64,000 nt of DNA, taken from Paulinella micropora (lineage: Eukaryota > Cercozoa > Imbricatea > Euglyphida). Under the pieces are notes generated by a model. The model saw only the letters and a program-made list of their open reading frames with translations, was not told where the DNA came from and searched no databases. Position numbers and translations under genes: made by a program. The DNA lies in contig BJOX01000003.1 in assembly GCA_009731375.1 (NCBI GenBank), positions 20,837 to 84,836 of the forward strand. Reading direction: 5' to 3'. Shown here piece by piece: positions 1 through 12,029 of the stretch. Position 1 is the first letter of the stretch. The number at the start of each line of letters is the position of its first letter.

Positions 1-1080
1 GGGGCCAGAGCGTTGCTTCCCGGCCCGCGGGGGGCACCAATGCGAGTTGAGCCCCTTCTCCAGATCGCGCGTGCGTGTCCTACATACCTCGAGTGTATGA
101 TTTGGTTTTTCTACCTTGCCGAAGTGTTGACAGTAGGCGCAGGGCTCGGAGCTCTTGTTGTGCTGCGCGCGGTTCTCCTTGGCGGGGTCCTTCGTCCACT
201 GGGCCGGCTTGGCGATCTTGATCGCGTTGGCCCCAGAAAAGCGTGCAGTCTTGGTTGTACGCCCGCCGGACGAACTCGAAGGCGCAGAGCCCTTGCGTTG
301 GTCCGGGTCCGGGCCAGACTTCGGCTTGTTCTGCTGATGGGACGCCGGAGCTTGCCTCGCCACGACCTGCAGCTGACTACCCGAGGGGATGTCGCGGGGC
401 CACTTGGTTCTTGGCTTCCTCGTGCTCTCCTTGGCCCTCTCCTTACGAGGAGGGCGCCGGCCGTAGTCGGAATCCGGTGCCGTCAGGATCATCTTGGGGT
501 TCCAATCCGTCAAGGTACGTGGATTAGCCTTGAGGATGAGGTACTTCATCGCCTCCAACGTGCGTGTCGGCGCAATACCCCGTTTCTTCCTTTCTATCTG
601 CAGGGCCTCTATGTGCTGTATCTCCATAGGGGAGACACATCGCCGGGCTACCTCATAATTATGGGTTTCCTCGGTCACAAGGCCTTCGTTCTGCAGCTGC
701 CTAAAGAGCTTCTGTAAACGCGTGATATAAGTGGCCAAGTTTTCTTTCGACCGTCTCTTCATGTCATTCCTGTAATTCGGGCCGAAAGGCTTGGTAACGT
801 CGTAGACGATGTCGATTTTCCATCGTGAGTCTACTCGGTAGTCCAGCCAGATCCATGGCAAGAGCTGCAGAGACTTCATGTAGGAGTCTTTGGAAGAAGT
901 TCTTGCCGACCACGCGTTGAGGACGATCTCGGCCTCAGAATGGGTCATAAAAAGAGAAAGATTTGAAAGAAACAGGCGCAAGGTGTATTCTAATGATACG
1001 TTGTCGAACTTTAGCTTTTTGATCTCCCTCAGGCGGCTTTGTCGTCGTTCGGTAGCCAACTCAAATGGCGCCACCATCAT
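1..1080 (-). CDS. retroelement gag-like protein with zinc knuckle (partial at window edge)
   Basis: The minus strand is open from ATGATG at 1075-1080 to the left edge (about 355 codons, no stop in the stretches I translated). The N-terminal half is helical and charged, with YITRLQKLFRQLQNEG and a basic stretch near residues 180-250. Near the left edge is a zinc knuckle, C-A-Y-C followed by H-T-L-E-V-C (CX2C...HX4C), which is typical of nucleocapsid. The ATG overlaps the TGA of the upstream ORF (1077-1079) in a different frame. I infer the second gag segment of an LTR retrotransposon whose pol would lie left of the window. The family is not identifiable from what is visible. Confidence 0.6.
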   Translation of the reverse strand, partial: MMVAPFELATERRQSRLREIKKLKFDNVSLEYTLRLFLSNLSLFMTHSEAEIVLNAWSARTSSKDSYMKSLQLLPWIWLDYRVDSRWKIDIVYDVTKPFGPNYRNDMKRRSKENLATYITRLQKLFRQLQNEGLVTEETHNYEVARRCVSPMEIQHIEALQIERKKRGIAPTRTLEAMKYLILKANPRTLTDWNPKMILTAPDSDYGRRPPRKERAKESTRKPRTKWPRDIPSGSQLQVVARQAPASHQQNKPKSGPDPDQRKGSAPSSSSGGRTTKTARFSGANAIKIAKPAQWTKDPAKENRAQHNKSSEPCAYCQHFGKVEKPNHTLEVCRTRTRDLEKGLNSHWCPPRAGKQRSGP

Positions 1081-2522
1081 AAGGACGGTGCTGCCACTAA
1101 AGCGTATACCATTCCGGGTACGAACGGCTCGGAACTACTCGACGAGGGCTGCTCGCCACTACTAGAGGATTCATTAGCTGTCGCTCTGCTCCCAGACGGG
1201 TTGTCCACCTCCACTTCGATCGTCGGGGCAGCTGGGCCGGCTAAAGCCGTTCCGGCTACCTCTGGCGTGACCGCTGCGGAGGCTGCGGTTTCCGCGACCG
1301 CCGTCCCGGTCTCTTCATCTTCGTTGCTCCCACCAGCTGGCGGGGGCGGTTGCCTAACTGTGGAGAAAATCGCGATACGTGGAGGGGCAGAACGGGGTCG
1401 GCTTGAGGACTGCCCGACTCGGGGGGATAGGGGGAGGCTGTCACCGTCGGCCGGCTCTGCCCCTTGCTCGGGAGAGAAAGAGAACAGAGGCCGGCCACTC
1501 GACTCTTCTTCCTCCTCGACTACCCTTCCGTATGGGGAGACGAAAAGCGCGCCGCTGTCTTCGTACCGGGAGTCCGGATGGGAGGCAAATGATCCCGGGA
1601 GGCTTGGGCTCCGTTGAGAATACCTCGGGGTCGGGGATGAACCATACCCTGATGCTAGTGGGGAAAATGCCCCGTCAGAAGCCGGTCTCGGTCGGGAAAA
1701 CAGGGAACGCTGTGCCTCTGACCCGCCTATGGGGCCCAGACTACTTCCTGAAGGGCGAGAGGATCGACCTGGGAAGGCTGTGATAGGGCCACCAAAGCGT
1801 TGGGAGCCAGTTGGGGGGAACCTTACCGGGGCGGGAACCGCCTTGAAGCGCGATGACGATGCTGCCGCCGTAGCCGGAGGCATCGTCGCTGCCGTAGCTG
1901 TAGCCGTAGTCGTAGTCGTAGTCGTAGTTGTAGTCGTTGCTCCTGCCAGCGGGGGGCGAGTTGGGCCCATGGTAGGAGCCGCCGTGGCCGCTGGTGCCGG
2001 AATCGTCACGTAGCGTATGGAGCCGGGGACGTTGTCCGGGGACAGAACCCAACCGACCTTTTTCGCAAGGTCGTTGTACCTACTTATAGCTAGGTCTCTC
2101 TCACCCCTGTAAGCGGTCCACTTGTGGAAAGTGGATGGGTCCAACCAATAATCCACCATCTGCTCAAGGGGCTGCATGGGGAGAAAAGGCTCCTCCTCAA
2201 GATTGAGAAGGCCGTCCTTTACTGCTTTCGCTAAGAGGGGGCCGAGGTCCTTATTTAAAGTCATTAGTACGACCTTAATGAAGTGGGCGCGGCTGATTCC
2301 GTCCGTCTGGGGCGAGAGCTTCTTGGCCGAGCCGTCCTTGACGGCCTTCCTGTATGTGTCTATGAAGGGGACCTTGAGGTTGGTGCGCAGCGTACGAGAG
2401 ATGTTGAGGCATTCCTCTCCGTGGTAGACTTCCTGACTGACCAGGTCGTAATTGGGGCGAGGAAATGAGGCTGGAAGACTCATTTTGTCGCACCTGAACG
2501 TAGAAGGCCCACGATGTAGCAA
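1077..2522 (-). CDS. 481-aa low-complexity gag-like ORF1
   Basis: A long minus-strand ORF; an internal ATG at 2483 (residue 14) is the likelier start. Residues about 15-170 look globular. Residues 190-215 are a run of threonines encoded by an ACT/ACG hexanucleotide tract near 1900-1935. The remainder is Pro/Ser/Gly/Ala-rich and probably disordered, with an acidic block EEEEESSGR. It ends ...APSL with TGA overlapping the ATGATG of the next ORF. No database family is recognised. Its position directly upstream of a zinc-knuckle ORF suggests a capsid or gag N-terminal region. A host gene is possible but less likely. Confidence 0.5.
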   Translation of the reverse strand: MLHRGPSTFRCDKMSLPASFPRPNYDLVSQEVYHGEECLNISRTLRTNLKVPFIDTYRKAVKDGSAKKLSPQTDGISRAHFIKVVLMTLNKDLGPLLAKAVKDGLLNLEEEPFLPMQPLEQMVDYWLDPSTFHKWTAYRGERDLAISRYNDLAKKVGWVLSPDNVPGSIRYVTIPAPAATAAPTMGPTRPPLAGATTTTTTTTTTTATATAATMPPATAAASSSRFKAVPAPVRFPPTGSQRFGGPITAFPGRSSRPSGSSLGPIGGSEAQRSLFSRPRPASDGAFSPLASGYGSSPTPRYSQRSPSLPGSFASHPDSRYEDSGALFVSPYGRVVEEEEESSGRPLFSFSPEQGAEPADGDSLPLSPRVGQSSSRPRSAPPRIAIFSTVRQPPPPAGGSNEDEETGTAVAETAASAAVTPEVAGTALAGPAAPTIEVEVDNPSGSRATANESSSSGEQPSSSSSEPFVPGMVYALVAAPSL

Positions 2523-3047
2523 ACAGGTCTGGAATTTGCAAAGGAGACCTTTAGGGCTGGTTGCTACTCGATGGATCTTGCTTGAGGGACTGTCCTATGT
2601 ATGCAAGGAACTTGAACAGATTTGAACAGACTTGAACAAGACTTGAATACATGGTACAAGTCGCCTCTCTGCGTGTGGTGAACATGAACAACGGTCACCA
2701 TGACCGGCCACTCAAAGACAGGTGAACTAGCTGTCCTGTGTGGGTGTAATGGCAGACCTTGAGCTTGCTCGCTGTTGGTGTTTCCAGAAGCAGGTAGGTG
2801 TTCCCCAATTCGAGCTGTCGACACACACAAAGTGTGACTCTTCCGAAAAAATAGGGAAATTCGAATTGTAAGTCTTGACTACCCTCCTGTGAGGAAATGA
2901 CCAACCGGCATTCAAATGAATACACACACGGCTGTCATTTGATCTCAAAATACTTCCGAGAACAGGGAAGGTACCAAAAGACGCTGGGATGGTCTATTCC
3001 AGTTTATTTAGTACACTTGCTTGACAGACTACTTGTCCCTTGCGAAA
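2523..3047. other. unassigned region right of the gag ORFs
   Basis: About 525 bp with no convincing coding frame. For a minus-strand retroelement this is where the 5' LTR and leader should lie, but the matching LTR would be outside the window or in the adjacent gap, so I cannot define it. Confidence 0.3.
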
Positions 3048-3884
3048 NNNNNNNNNNNNNNNNNNNNNNNNNNNNNNNNNNNNNNNNNNNNNNNNNNNNN
3101 NNNNNNNNNNNNNNNNNNNNNNNNNNNNNNNNNNNNNNNNNNNNNNNNNNNNNNNNNNNNNNNNNNNNNNNNNNNNNNNNNNNNNNNNNNNNNNNNNNNN
3201 NNNNNNNNNNNNNNNNNNNNNNNNNNNNNNNNNNNNNNNNNNNNNNNNNNNNNNNNNNNNNNNNNNNNNNNNNNNNNNNNNNNNNNNNNNNNNNNNNNNN
3301 NNNNNNNNNNNNNNNNNNNNNNNNNNNNNNNNNNNNNNNNNNNNNNNNNNNNNNNNNNNNNNNNNNNNNNNNNNNNNNNNNNNNNNNNNNNNNNNNNNNN
3401 NNNNNNNNNNNNNNNNNNNNNNNNNNNNNNNNNNNNNNNNNNNNNNNNNNNNNNNNNNNNNNNNNNNNNNNNNNNNNNNNNNNNNNNNNNNNNNNNNNNN
3501 NNNNNNNNNNNNNNNNNNNNNNNNNNNNNNNNNNNNNNNNNNNNNNNNNNNNNNNNNNNNNNNNNNNNNNNNNNNNNNNNNNNNNNNNNNNNNNNNNNNN
3601 NNNNNNNNNNNNNNNNNNNNNNNNNNNNNNNNNNNNNNNNNNNNNNNNNNNNNNNNNNNNNNNNNNNNNNNNNNNNNNNNNNNNNNNNNNNNNNNNNNNN
3701 NNNNNNNNNNNNNNNNNNNNNNNNNNNNNNNNNNNNNNNNNNNNNNNNNNNNNNNNNNNNNNNNNNNNNNNNNNNNNNNNNNNNNNNNNNNNNNNNNNNN
3801 NNNNNNNNNNNNNNNNNNNNNNNNNNNNNNNNNNNNNNNNNNNNNNNNNNNNNNNNNNNNNGGGGGGGGGGGGGGGGGGGGGGG
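3048..3884. other. assembly gap ending in a poly-G run
   Basis: N from 3048 to 3861, followed immediately by 23 G (3862-3884). Nothing can be said about the content. Confidence 0.95.
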
Positions 3885-4128
3885 TCCTCGGCATGACGCT
3901 AAACTGCATCGGGTCTCTGCATGACCTTACAAGTTAAACTGTTGACTGCTTTTTCAAGTTTACACTTCATGTTTTGTTTCTGTATTAATATCTCTTGATA
4001 CCTCTTCCATTTATCTCTTCTGCTTCCGGGTGCCACTCAGCTCTACGAGTGGCAAGTATTCTATTAAAACTGCTTGCGTAAAAATAAATAAATATATAAA
4101 TAAATAAATTGATAAATAAAAATAATTT

Positions 4129-4190
<62 letters not shown>

Positions 4191-5495
4191 CTCTGACTCA
4201 GAGAAAGACACTGCGGCTCGAAGATTTTTGGTCGAGTAGATACTGTAGTATTAATATATACTATTATTAATAATATTATATATTATATATATATATATAT
4301 ATGTTATATATATATATATAACCTGTAATTCGAAATGAGTTTGACCGCTAATCTGAAATCTGGTATTAATGCTTAACTACAATAAAACTTGATTCGTCAT
4401 TGCTGAGCGTTTGACACTTGAATGTATCATAGTACTGTACATAGTACTGTACAGTATTATTAATAACAATTTAAGTAAGTAATTTTTTTTTTTTTTTTTT
4501 TCTCCCCACTGAACGACTTTAACATTAATATTAGTAATAATGTGAAGAACGCTTGCTTTTCGTATTACTAGAGCTGAAAAGGAAGCATGGAAGAAGGCGA
4601 GCGTAAGTAAAAACAAGGGGGATTTTATAGCTCTCAGATTCGGCTGAGACAATTTTCCGGCGGATTAAGCTTAAGTCGAAAGTGATTCGCCTGAGACGGC
4701 GGCAGCCGCAGCGGGCCGCTGAGATGGCACCATAAATCATTATATTATATATGTTGACATATGAAGTGCCAGTGACACAATGATGATATAATTAAATCCG
4801 ACTCTGCCGCTTGGACAGTGGCTCGAACTCACCACCGTCACCCCTGCAGGGTTTACTGCCCCGCGTCGGAGGCTTTCTTCACCTGTCTTCAATTAATAGC
4901 AAATACAGTCGCCGTGCATGAGTATTGTAATTGTTGAATTTCTCTCACAAAAATACTTTCAAGCCTGATTTTGGAGGCTGGAAGGGTGATTCATGGCTCC
5001 ATCTCGACTCGATAAGCTTACTCCTAAGCTGATCCGAGGCGAATGCATCTGTCACTGTCCAGCGGCCCAATCGACTGCACGTCGCAACTCTTCAGACATA
5101 CTCCAGCGCAAATTCAGCCTCCACCATGAAGAGGATCGTGCAAAGAGATTCCATGGCGTGTTGCTTCGGAAGACCATGCCAACAGATTCAATAGCGTGGA
5201 CTACATACGATAATGACCCTCCCACACCTAGTCAACAACACAAACACATTCGAGGTATTATTTACATTCTCTATCCATCCTCCACTTTCTTGTTAAACAC
5301 ATCTTTCACTCATGAGTCGTGTATCTCGGTGAGTTGCTTACTTATTGCACGTGTATGCAAATCCGCCTCGCGGCTGTCGCTCCGACATATGCATATGACC
5401 TACAGGAAGAGCACGTAGAGAGCCGCCATTTTGTAACGAACCAACAGCTCCCGATCCAATTTTAATCATCGTTCTGCTTTCGTGTACCTCAGCAG

Positions 5496-5497
<2 letters not shown>
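3885..5497. other. AT-rich intergenic DNA with (GA)n and (TA)n
   Basis: Holds a (GA)n array at about 4134-4187, AT-rich DNA with (TA)n near 4260-4320 and a 19-nt T run near 4483-4501. The 141-codon ORF at 4993-5418 has no recognisable domain or coding bias I can defend. No gene is assigned. Confidence 0.6.
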
Positions 5498-5540
<43 letters not shown>

Positions 5541-5655
5541 AGGGAGGGAGGGAGAGAGAGAGAGAGAGAGAGAAAGAAGGAAAGGAAAGGAAAGGAAAGG
5601 AAAGAAAAGAAAGGAAAGGAAAGAAAAGAAAAGAAAGAAAGACAGAAAGAAAGAC

Positions 5656-5697
<42 letters not shown>

Positions 5698-5699
5698 CA
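5498..5699 (+). repeat. purine microsatellite (GA)n, (GGGA)n, (AAAGG)n, (AAAG)n
   Basis: Successive pure blocks of GA, GGGA, AAAGG and AAAG visible in the sequence; low complexity on both strands. Confidence 0.95.
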
Positions 5700-6471
<772 letters not shown>

Positions 6472-6736
6472 CTCGTACAAGTATCTGCAAACAACAGCAA
6501 TAGCAAACAGACAAGCAGACAGACACACGGAAAGGCCAGAGACACACGGAAAGGCCAGAAATTATGGGTACTTCAAAAGTATCGTCATTTGACAACGGCA
6601 ACAGCAAGGAACAAGCAGACAGGCAAGCAACAGCAGGCTGCACAAATACAGGCAAGCAATAGCAGGCTTATGAGCTCCCAACTCCTCCTTGTTCCGACAA
6701 ACCATGATTTATTCCGACAGGGTGCCGAAATTGGGG

Positions 6737-6780
6737 GGGGGGGGGGGGGGGGGGGGGACCNNNNNNNNNNCCCAAACCCC
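6737..6780. other. 10-N gap (6761-6770) between G-run and C-rich edges
   Basis: About 21 G precede the gap and a C-rich stretch follows, indicating a poly-G/poly-C assembly break. Confidence 0.95.
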
Positions 6781-6912
6781 CCACCCCCTACTCCCAACAC
6801 CTTTCAGGGATAATAATAGTAATAATAGTAATAATGGTAATAATAGTAATAATAAACGTGATTCTATATCATAATGCGTATCGTATGCCTATGACAATAT
6901 CTACTCGTATAT

Positions 6913-7159
6913 ATGTCTGTCTGTCTGGTCTATCTGGTCTGTCTGTCTGGTCTGTCTGGTCTGTCTGTCTGGTCTGTCTGTCTGGTCTGTCTTTCTGATC
7001 TGTCCTGTCTGTCTCGTCTGACTGTTTGTTTGTCTGTATGTACGTCGGTCTGTCTGTCTGTCCTGTCTGTCTGTCCTGTCTGTCTGTCCTGTCTGTCTGT
7101 CCTGTCTGTCTGACTGTAAGATGTTGGTTGTTTTGTTGTTGTTGTTGTTGTTGTTGTTG
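6913..7159 (+). repeat. (CTGT)-type degenerate microsatellite and (TTG)n
   Basis: Imperfect CTGT/CTGGT units to about 7110, then about nine TTG units at 7133-7159. Confidence 0.93.
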
Positions 7160-8059
7160 AATTCAATGAATAATAAACGAAATAAATGGCAAGATGGTGT
7201 GTGGCTAACGGTCTTCAGCAATAACTGCCAAAAGACCAGTATAAAATGGCTAATCATGTGACAACAATAACACTTGTTCTCTTCCTAGGGCTCTAGTCTG
7301 CTCTCTTCGATGACTTCCTTTTCTCCCTCTATTGTTGTTGTTCTACTATATTGCATGTTCTTCTGCTCTTTTTTCTTCTATCTCTATATTTTTTGTTTCT
7401 CTAGGAGCTCAGTCCACAGTACAGGTACAGTGAGTTCTGGCTGGGTTCCCGCCCACTTTTTTGGGTGGAATAATTGACGCAGCCCGGTGCAGCCAACAAC
7501 CGTAAAATACTGTAAATTTTTTCCAACCATTTTTTGGGTTTGGAAAAACCGTTCAAAGACACTCTTTTCTTTTTGCGGTGTAGATGCCATTTTTTAAGCT
7601 CTCGCCGGCCGGGAGGTTTATTCGTCAGAAGTTTGGGAGCTGTGACATATGTTCATAATCTGGAGACGAAAAACTTAAAGAAAGGAAGAGAAAAGAACGA
7701 CTGAAAGAAGAAGGGAAAGACTTAAATAGTTGAAGAAGAAGATATTGAGACAAACAAACAAGAGATTACAAGAAAACAAAACTGAAGTTAGATAATTATA
7801 AGAATGTAAGGAAACAGTGTTTTCCGACCGGAGAAAAGAGAAAAGCACAACGTTCAATTTGCATTTATTATCATCACCTATTTGATTGTATTTGATCAAG
7901 GGTGACATTGAAGAAACTAACTCTTGCGCAAGAAGTCCTAGGGAGGATATCATGAAAGCGATGTGTTCACAATGCAAGTGAATAACAAACGCGATCATGG
8001 ATTAAAAAAAAAAAAAAGAATATTGTGGAGATTGCACTCGGCTCAGGACTCAGCCCCCA
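7160..8059. other. intergenic; one weak 68-codon minus ORF
   Basis: AT-rich DNA. The minus ORF at 7384-7590 starts MASTPQKEKSVFERFF but has no recognised family and no splice partners, so I do not call it a gene. Confidence 0.4.
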
Positions 8060-8157
8060 CCCCCCACCACCACCACCACCACCACTGTCATTCCAACAAC
8101 AACAACAACAACAACAACAGCAACATCAACAACATCAACAACAATAGCAACAACAAT

Positions 8158-8188
<31 letters not shown>

Positions 8189-8262
8189 TGAACAACATCA
8201 ACAACAATAACAACAATAACAACAACAATAATAATAACAACAACAACAACAACAACAACAGA
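8060..8262 (+). repeat. (ACC)n then (AAC)n trinucleotide array
   Basis: ACC units at about 8065-8085 followed by AAC units with occasional AAT, ATC and ATG variants. It translates as poly-Asn, but coding is not supported. Confidence 0.95.
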
Positions 8263-8317
8263 AACTAATTCGAATGTCATCAACGCGTGCGTGCACCACT
8301 TCCTTTCCTATGATACT

Positions 8318-8493
<176 letters not shown>

Positions 8494-8803
8494 CTTCCTT
8501 TTTCTTGCTAGCTTTGTTTCAACTGTGGATGTTCAAGCACTCGCCTGAGCCAGAGCCCTGGGGTAAGCTAGCAGATTGAGGGAAAATGTCCGATAAACAA
8601 TCAAAACGATTATTTGCTTGTGCTTATTTGGTGTCGGTTCTGCTCACCTATATCAAAATTAGCAAGCACGATGTCATTAACATGGAGTGTCGTGAGCTTA
8701 TAATCATGACCGATTGCCAGACGTTAGCGGTGCATTGAACATTTACATATTTTTACAATTATTCTTCAGTCACTTCTGTGTTTGATTATTGTTATTGCAA
8801 TAG

Positions 8804-9604
8804 GTAGTCGAGTACTTGTGCTGTTAGTTACTGGCGGTGTTCGCAGCAACCTGGAGGTGGTATCGAAGGAAGGCGACACTTTCCGTCTCCACAAAGACAT
8901 GTTGCAGCTGCGCTCCAAAGTCTGAATGGCATCCGTGATAATTAATTTTAAAAACGAAATATATATACATATTTTTTTATAACAAAAAGCAAGATCAGTT
9001 CAGGTCCAATTGTCACCATGTCATCAACAATACATTTCATTCAGAAATTTACTGAGTTTGGACCACTGTCTTGCACTGTTCAAACCGGTGATGATTATGT
9101 TGACGCTGTCAGGTTCTTTCGGAGATTATTCTGGCTCTAGATCCAAAAGAGTCTCTGTCGCTACCCGAATCTACAATAGGCCTACGCTTGTTCATGCGTG
9201 CTCTTTACTCCGATATCCTCCCCGACTTCTTGAAGCGGCTGAGGCCCGGTGATTTGGTTGCACTCGCCCAACTGGCATTCAAATATCAGGCGGAGAGAGT
9301 ATTGGGCCAGTGCGCCGAAGCTCTGTCATGCACGGTTGAAGGAGTGATCCCCATTGGTTACAATATCAGGAATGTGCAATTGCCTGGCAAGTGCGGCGTC
9401 TTCTGCAACTGGGAGCAGGCATGCGCGTTCTTGGTGGACGTCAACAACGTTGCGATTGTTTGCAATCTGGAGCAACTGCGCCGAGTCGCTTTCAGCACTC
9501 TTCTAAACCTTATCAGCACAAAAACCTGTAAATTCCAGATGGCATGGCTGCAAAAACTCAGCATCGAAACCATGGCAGAGCTGATTGAGTCACTCACTGC
9601 TTGA
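8804..9604 (+). CDS. BTB/POZ domain protein, two visible exons
   Basis: Exon A ends at 8919 and encodes the BTB core strand-turn-helix, VRSNLEVVSKEGDTFRLHKD followed by MLQLRSK. This matches the family pattern D-[VL]-x-[VL]...G..F.[VA]HK..L..RS. A phase-0 intron (GT 8920, AG 9111-9112) joins exon B, which continues with the FMRALYSD segment (family: F..FLYTD) and the helices LAQLAFKYQAERVLGQCAEAL. A BACK-like tail ends at 9604. The intron is 193 bp. The 5' end is uncertain: an AG acceptor at 8802-8803 would open exon A, and a start codon further upstream was not found. BTB proteins dimerise and often act as CUL3 adaptors; the specific role is unknown. Confidence 0.75.
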
Positions 9605-10875
9605 AAAAACCGGCTCGATGGTCAGTGAACTTCAGGACCTTCAGCAGCCGCCCGACACTGATGCTCGATGGTTCAGGAACTTCAGCAGCCGGTGGTGACA
9701 ATCACTGAAGACATCCGAGGCTGCATATCCCACGTGATTCGCCTTACCACCTGGCGACCGGGCCGGCTGGGCTCAGCTGGGCTGGAAAGTAAAACAAGTT
9801 GGGGTCACGTAAATTTAGCAACTTAGGCTCAAGTTGAACTGAGTTTGTAGTAGTGAAATTTAACCAGTACCGGTGGTAGTAGAAAGGAAGGGCAGCCTCA
9901 GCTTCAGTTAAAGTCCGATACGCCGCGGGTGGCAGCCTTCAGGTTCTTGTCAATGAGAGTCACTGTCACACTCCTTCCTTGAACTATATATGATCGTCCT
10001 GAGTCTGAGCCGGGGCGTCCGGCTCAGAGTACACCATATTGCCTCGGACCGGATGATTACTGTAGGGCCGTGGCTGAATTGAAAGGGTCACGAGGTTTGC
10101 CCTGGAACTTGAACCGTGCTTAGTACGACTTCATGGGCCCCAGAATATAAAGAGCTCGTAAACACCAGCACCAAGAGGCAACAATCCTCTCTAGCCTCTC
10201 ATGGTCACACCTTGGACCTGCCAACGTACGGCTTCATTTACCCCCGGAGGAGTAAAATACTAGAAATATGATTTTTGTAATTAACAAAAACAGGCGACTG
10301 CCAATGTTAACACGACGAAAACTAGGAAAATATTATATATTTTATTAGTTTCAACTCGTGCTGCAGCTGGATCCGAAAAAAAAACCTGAAAACAAACAAC
10401 GTTGACGACTTGAAAAAAGAAATGAAGAGACGAAAAGAATGACAGGAATGTTTGTGCAGGAACTGGTGAGTCAAGATTGAAGGAGGGTAGCTTTGAAACC
10501 GGTCAAGTTGTAAAAGCCAACCGGTGAGGTGCCGCGCCAATTGAATTCGAAAGCGAATCCTTCCAATGGGACAAACTCAAAAATCCGAAACATTAATTTC
10601 CATGAAACAAAAATATTGCATTTTTTGAAGTTTAATTATTACAAAAACTCATAGTGATTACCGTTTGGGAACAATGAATGAAGCTAAAGAATGCCCAAAA
10701 ACCCTAAATCTGAACCGAAGACCAGAACTAGCAGAACAACCATCATCAAAACTGTCAATACCAACTGAAGAACAACGTGCATTACATTATGCTTTCCTGG
10801 AAGGAAGAAGAAGCTCCCGACTGAATGTCCTCAGAAAACCGAAGCTGCCACGTGCAGCTCTGCGCTCAGGAGGTC
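9605..10875. other. intergenic region, nothing assigned
   Basis: Mixed-composition DNA without a supported exon. A plus ORF entering from 10,665 is antisense to the next gene over its second half and is not called. Confidence 0.5.
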
Positions 10876-12029
10876 TCAAAGACTGCTGCACTGACTCGGA
10901 AGCGACAGTAGATGCTGATTCTGAAATTGAGACACATCACTGTCAGAACTGTCTGAAGTGTCTCCAGCTTCGCTCTGTACCATGCCGTCAGTGTCCTCGC
11001 CGTCAGAAGCCGGTGCCTCACCTCGGCGGCGTCTTCGGCGAGGGCGAGGCAAAATGCGGTTCTGGGACGGATGTGCCTTGCCATCCAGCGGTTCATCCCC
11101 AGAAGACATGGACGACGATGCAGTACTGAGACTTGTCAGACCTGACTCCGCACGGACCAAATCAACGCTTTCGTCTGGATCGTCAACGAGTCCGTGCTCA
11201 ATTGCTGCACGAACAGTCACCAGCCAGTCCAAAACAGTGAGTCGACGACACAGATCCACGTTTTGGGCAAACTTCGGCAACACATCATTCATGACCTCGA
11301 CCTTTAGATCGAAGGCAGCAAGTCTTTGTTTCATGTGTTCTTTCGAATCCCAGTCAAGTGCTGCCCCGGCTGGGTACATTCTCGCACGGTCATGAACAAT
11401 GTCCTTGATCAGATTAGACAAAAAGTTGTAAGCAATCTGGACTTCCTCACCGCGAGGTTTGATCTTTTGGCCTTGGGACTTAGAAGGAGGCGCATCATTG
11501 CCTTGACTGTGAGTTACCAGCAACAGGGTCTGCTCAACGTGCTGGACGTCGAATCGCATGGTGTCTGTGAGAGAGTGCCTTGCTACAGTACTGAGGTTTG
11601 CTTCGCAACGCTCTTCAGAAAAGATCCGAGGGTCGTGACAAAAAGCCCTCCACGCCGGATGCTGGTGTCGCCTCCAGTAGTTGAGGGTCAGAAGGTGCAG
11701 ACACAAAACGTGCGAGTACACGTTAGCTCTGAAGTGGAGAAGGACATGTAGGGCGCGATGCAAGTAAGCAAAATCTGATCAGGCATGTTCTTCCTAATCA
11801 CGCAGCCGAGATCTTGGGCCTGAAACACAAGAATTAAAATATGACATATTTTCAAACCTCACAATCATGGCTGGTTGACCACTGGCATGAACCACTCAAA
11901 CAAAACCAGCAAAACTCTGAGGTTGGCCCTCTGCGCAGGGGAAAGCTCTTGATTAAACTGGACATTGTCGAGAAGGTCAGCTTGAACGTAGGGGTAAGCA
12001 AGACGAACGTAGGCCATGATCGCCGACAT
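10876..12029 (-). CDS. unrecognised multi-exon protein, possibly transposase-derived
   Basis: Two minus-strand coding segments fit one gene. The 3' segment (10876 to about 11783) encodes LNYWRRHQHPAWRAFCHDPR, then FSEERCEANLSTVARHS, a helical middle and a basic/acidic tail with PRPRRRRRRGE. The 5' segment (11865-12029) is a 54-codon ORF MSAIMAYVRLAYPYVQ... with LSPAQRANLRVLLVLFEWF. An intron between them is plausible (AG acceptors at about 11785 and 11819), but the exact sites are not fixed. The order W-x-HP-W-x-F...FSEE..E..LS is reminiscent of the C-terminal part of DUF6589/KDZ-like transposase proteins. That is only a resemblance; a host nuclear protein is equally possible. Confidence 0.45.

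Noticed and set aside
10665-11129. Plus ORF of 154 codons starting MGTMNEAKECPKTLNLNR
   Set aside because: Its second half is antisense to the Arg/Ser-rich tail of the minus-strand gene and no domain is visible; probably a shadow plus intergenic sequence.
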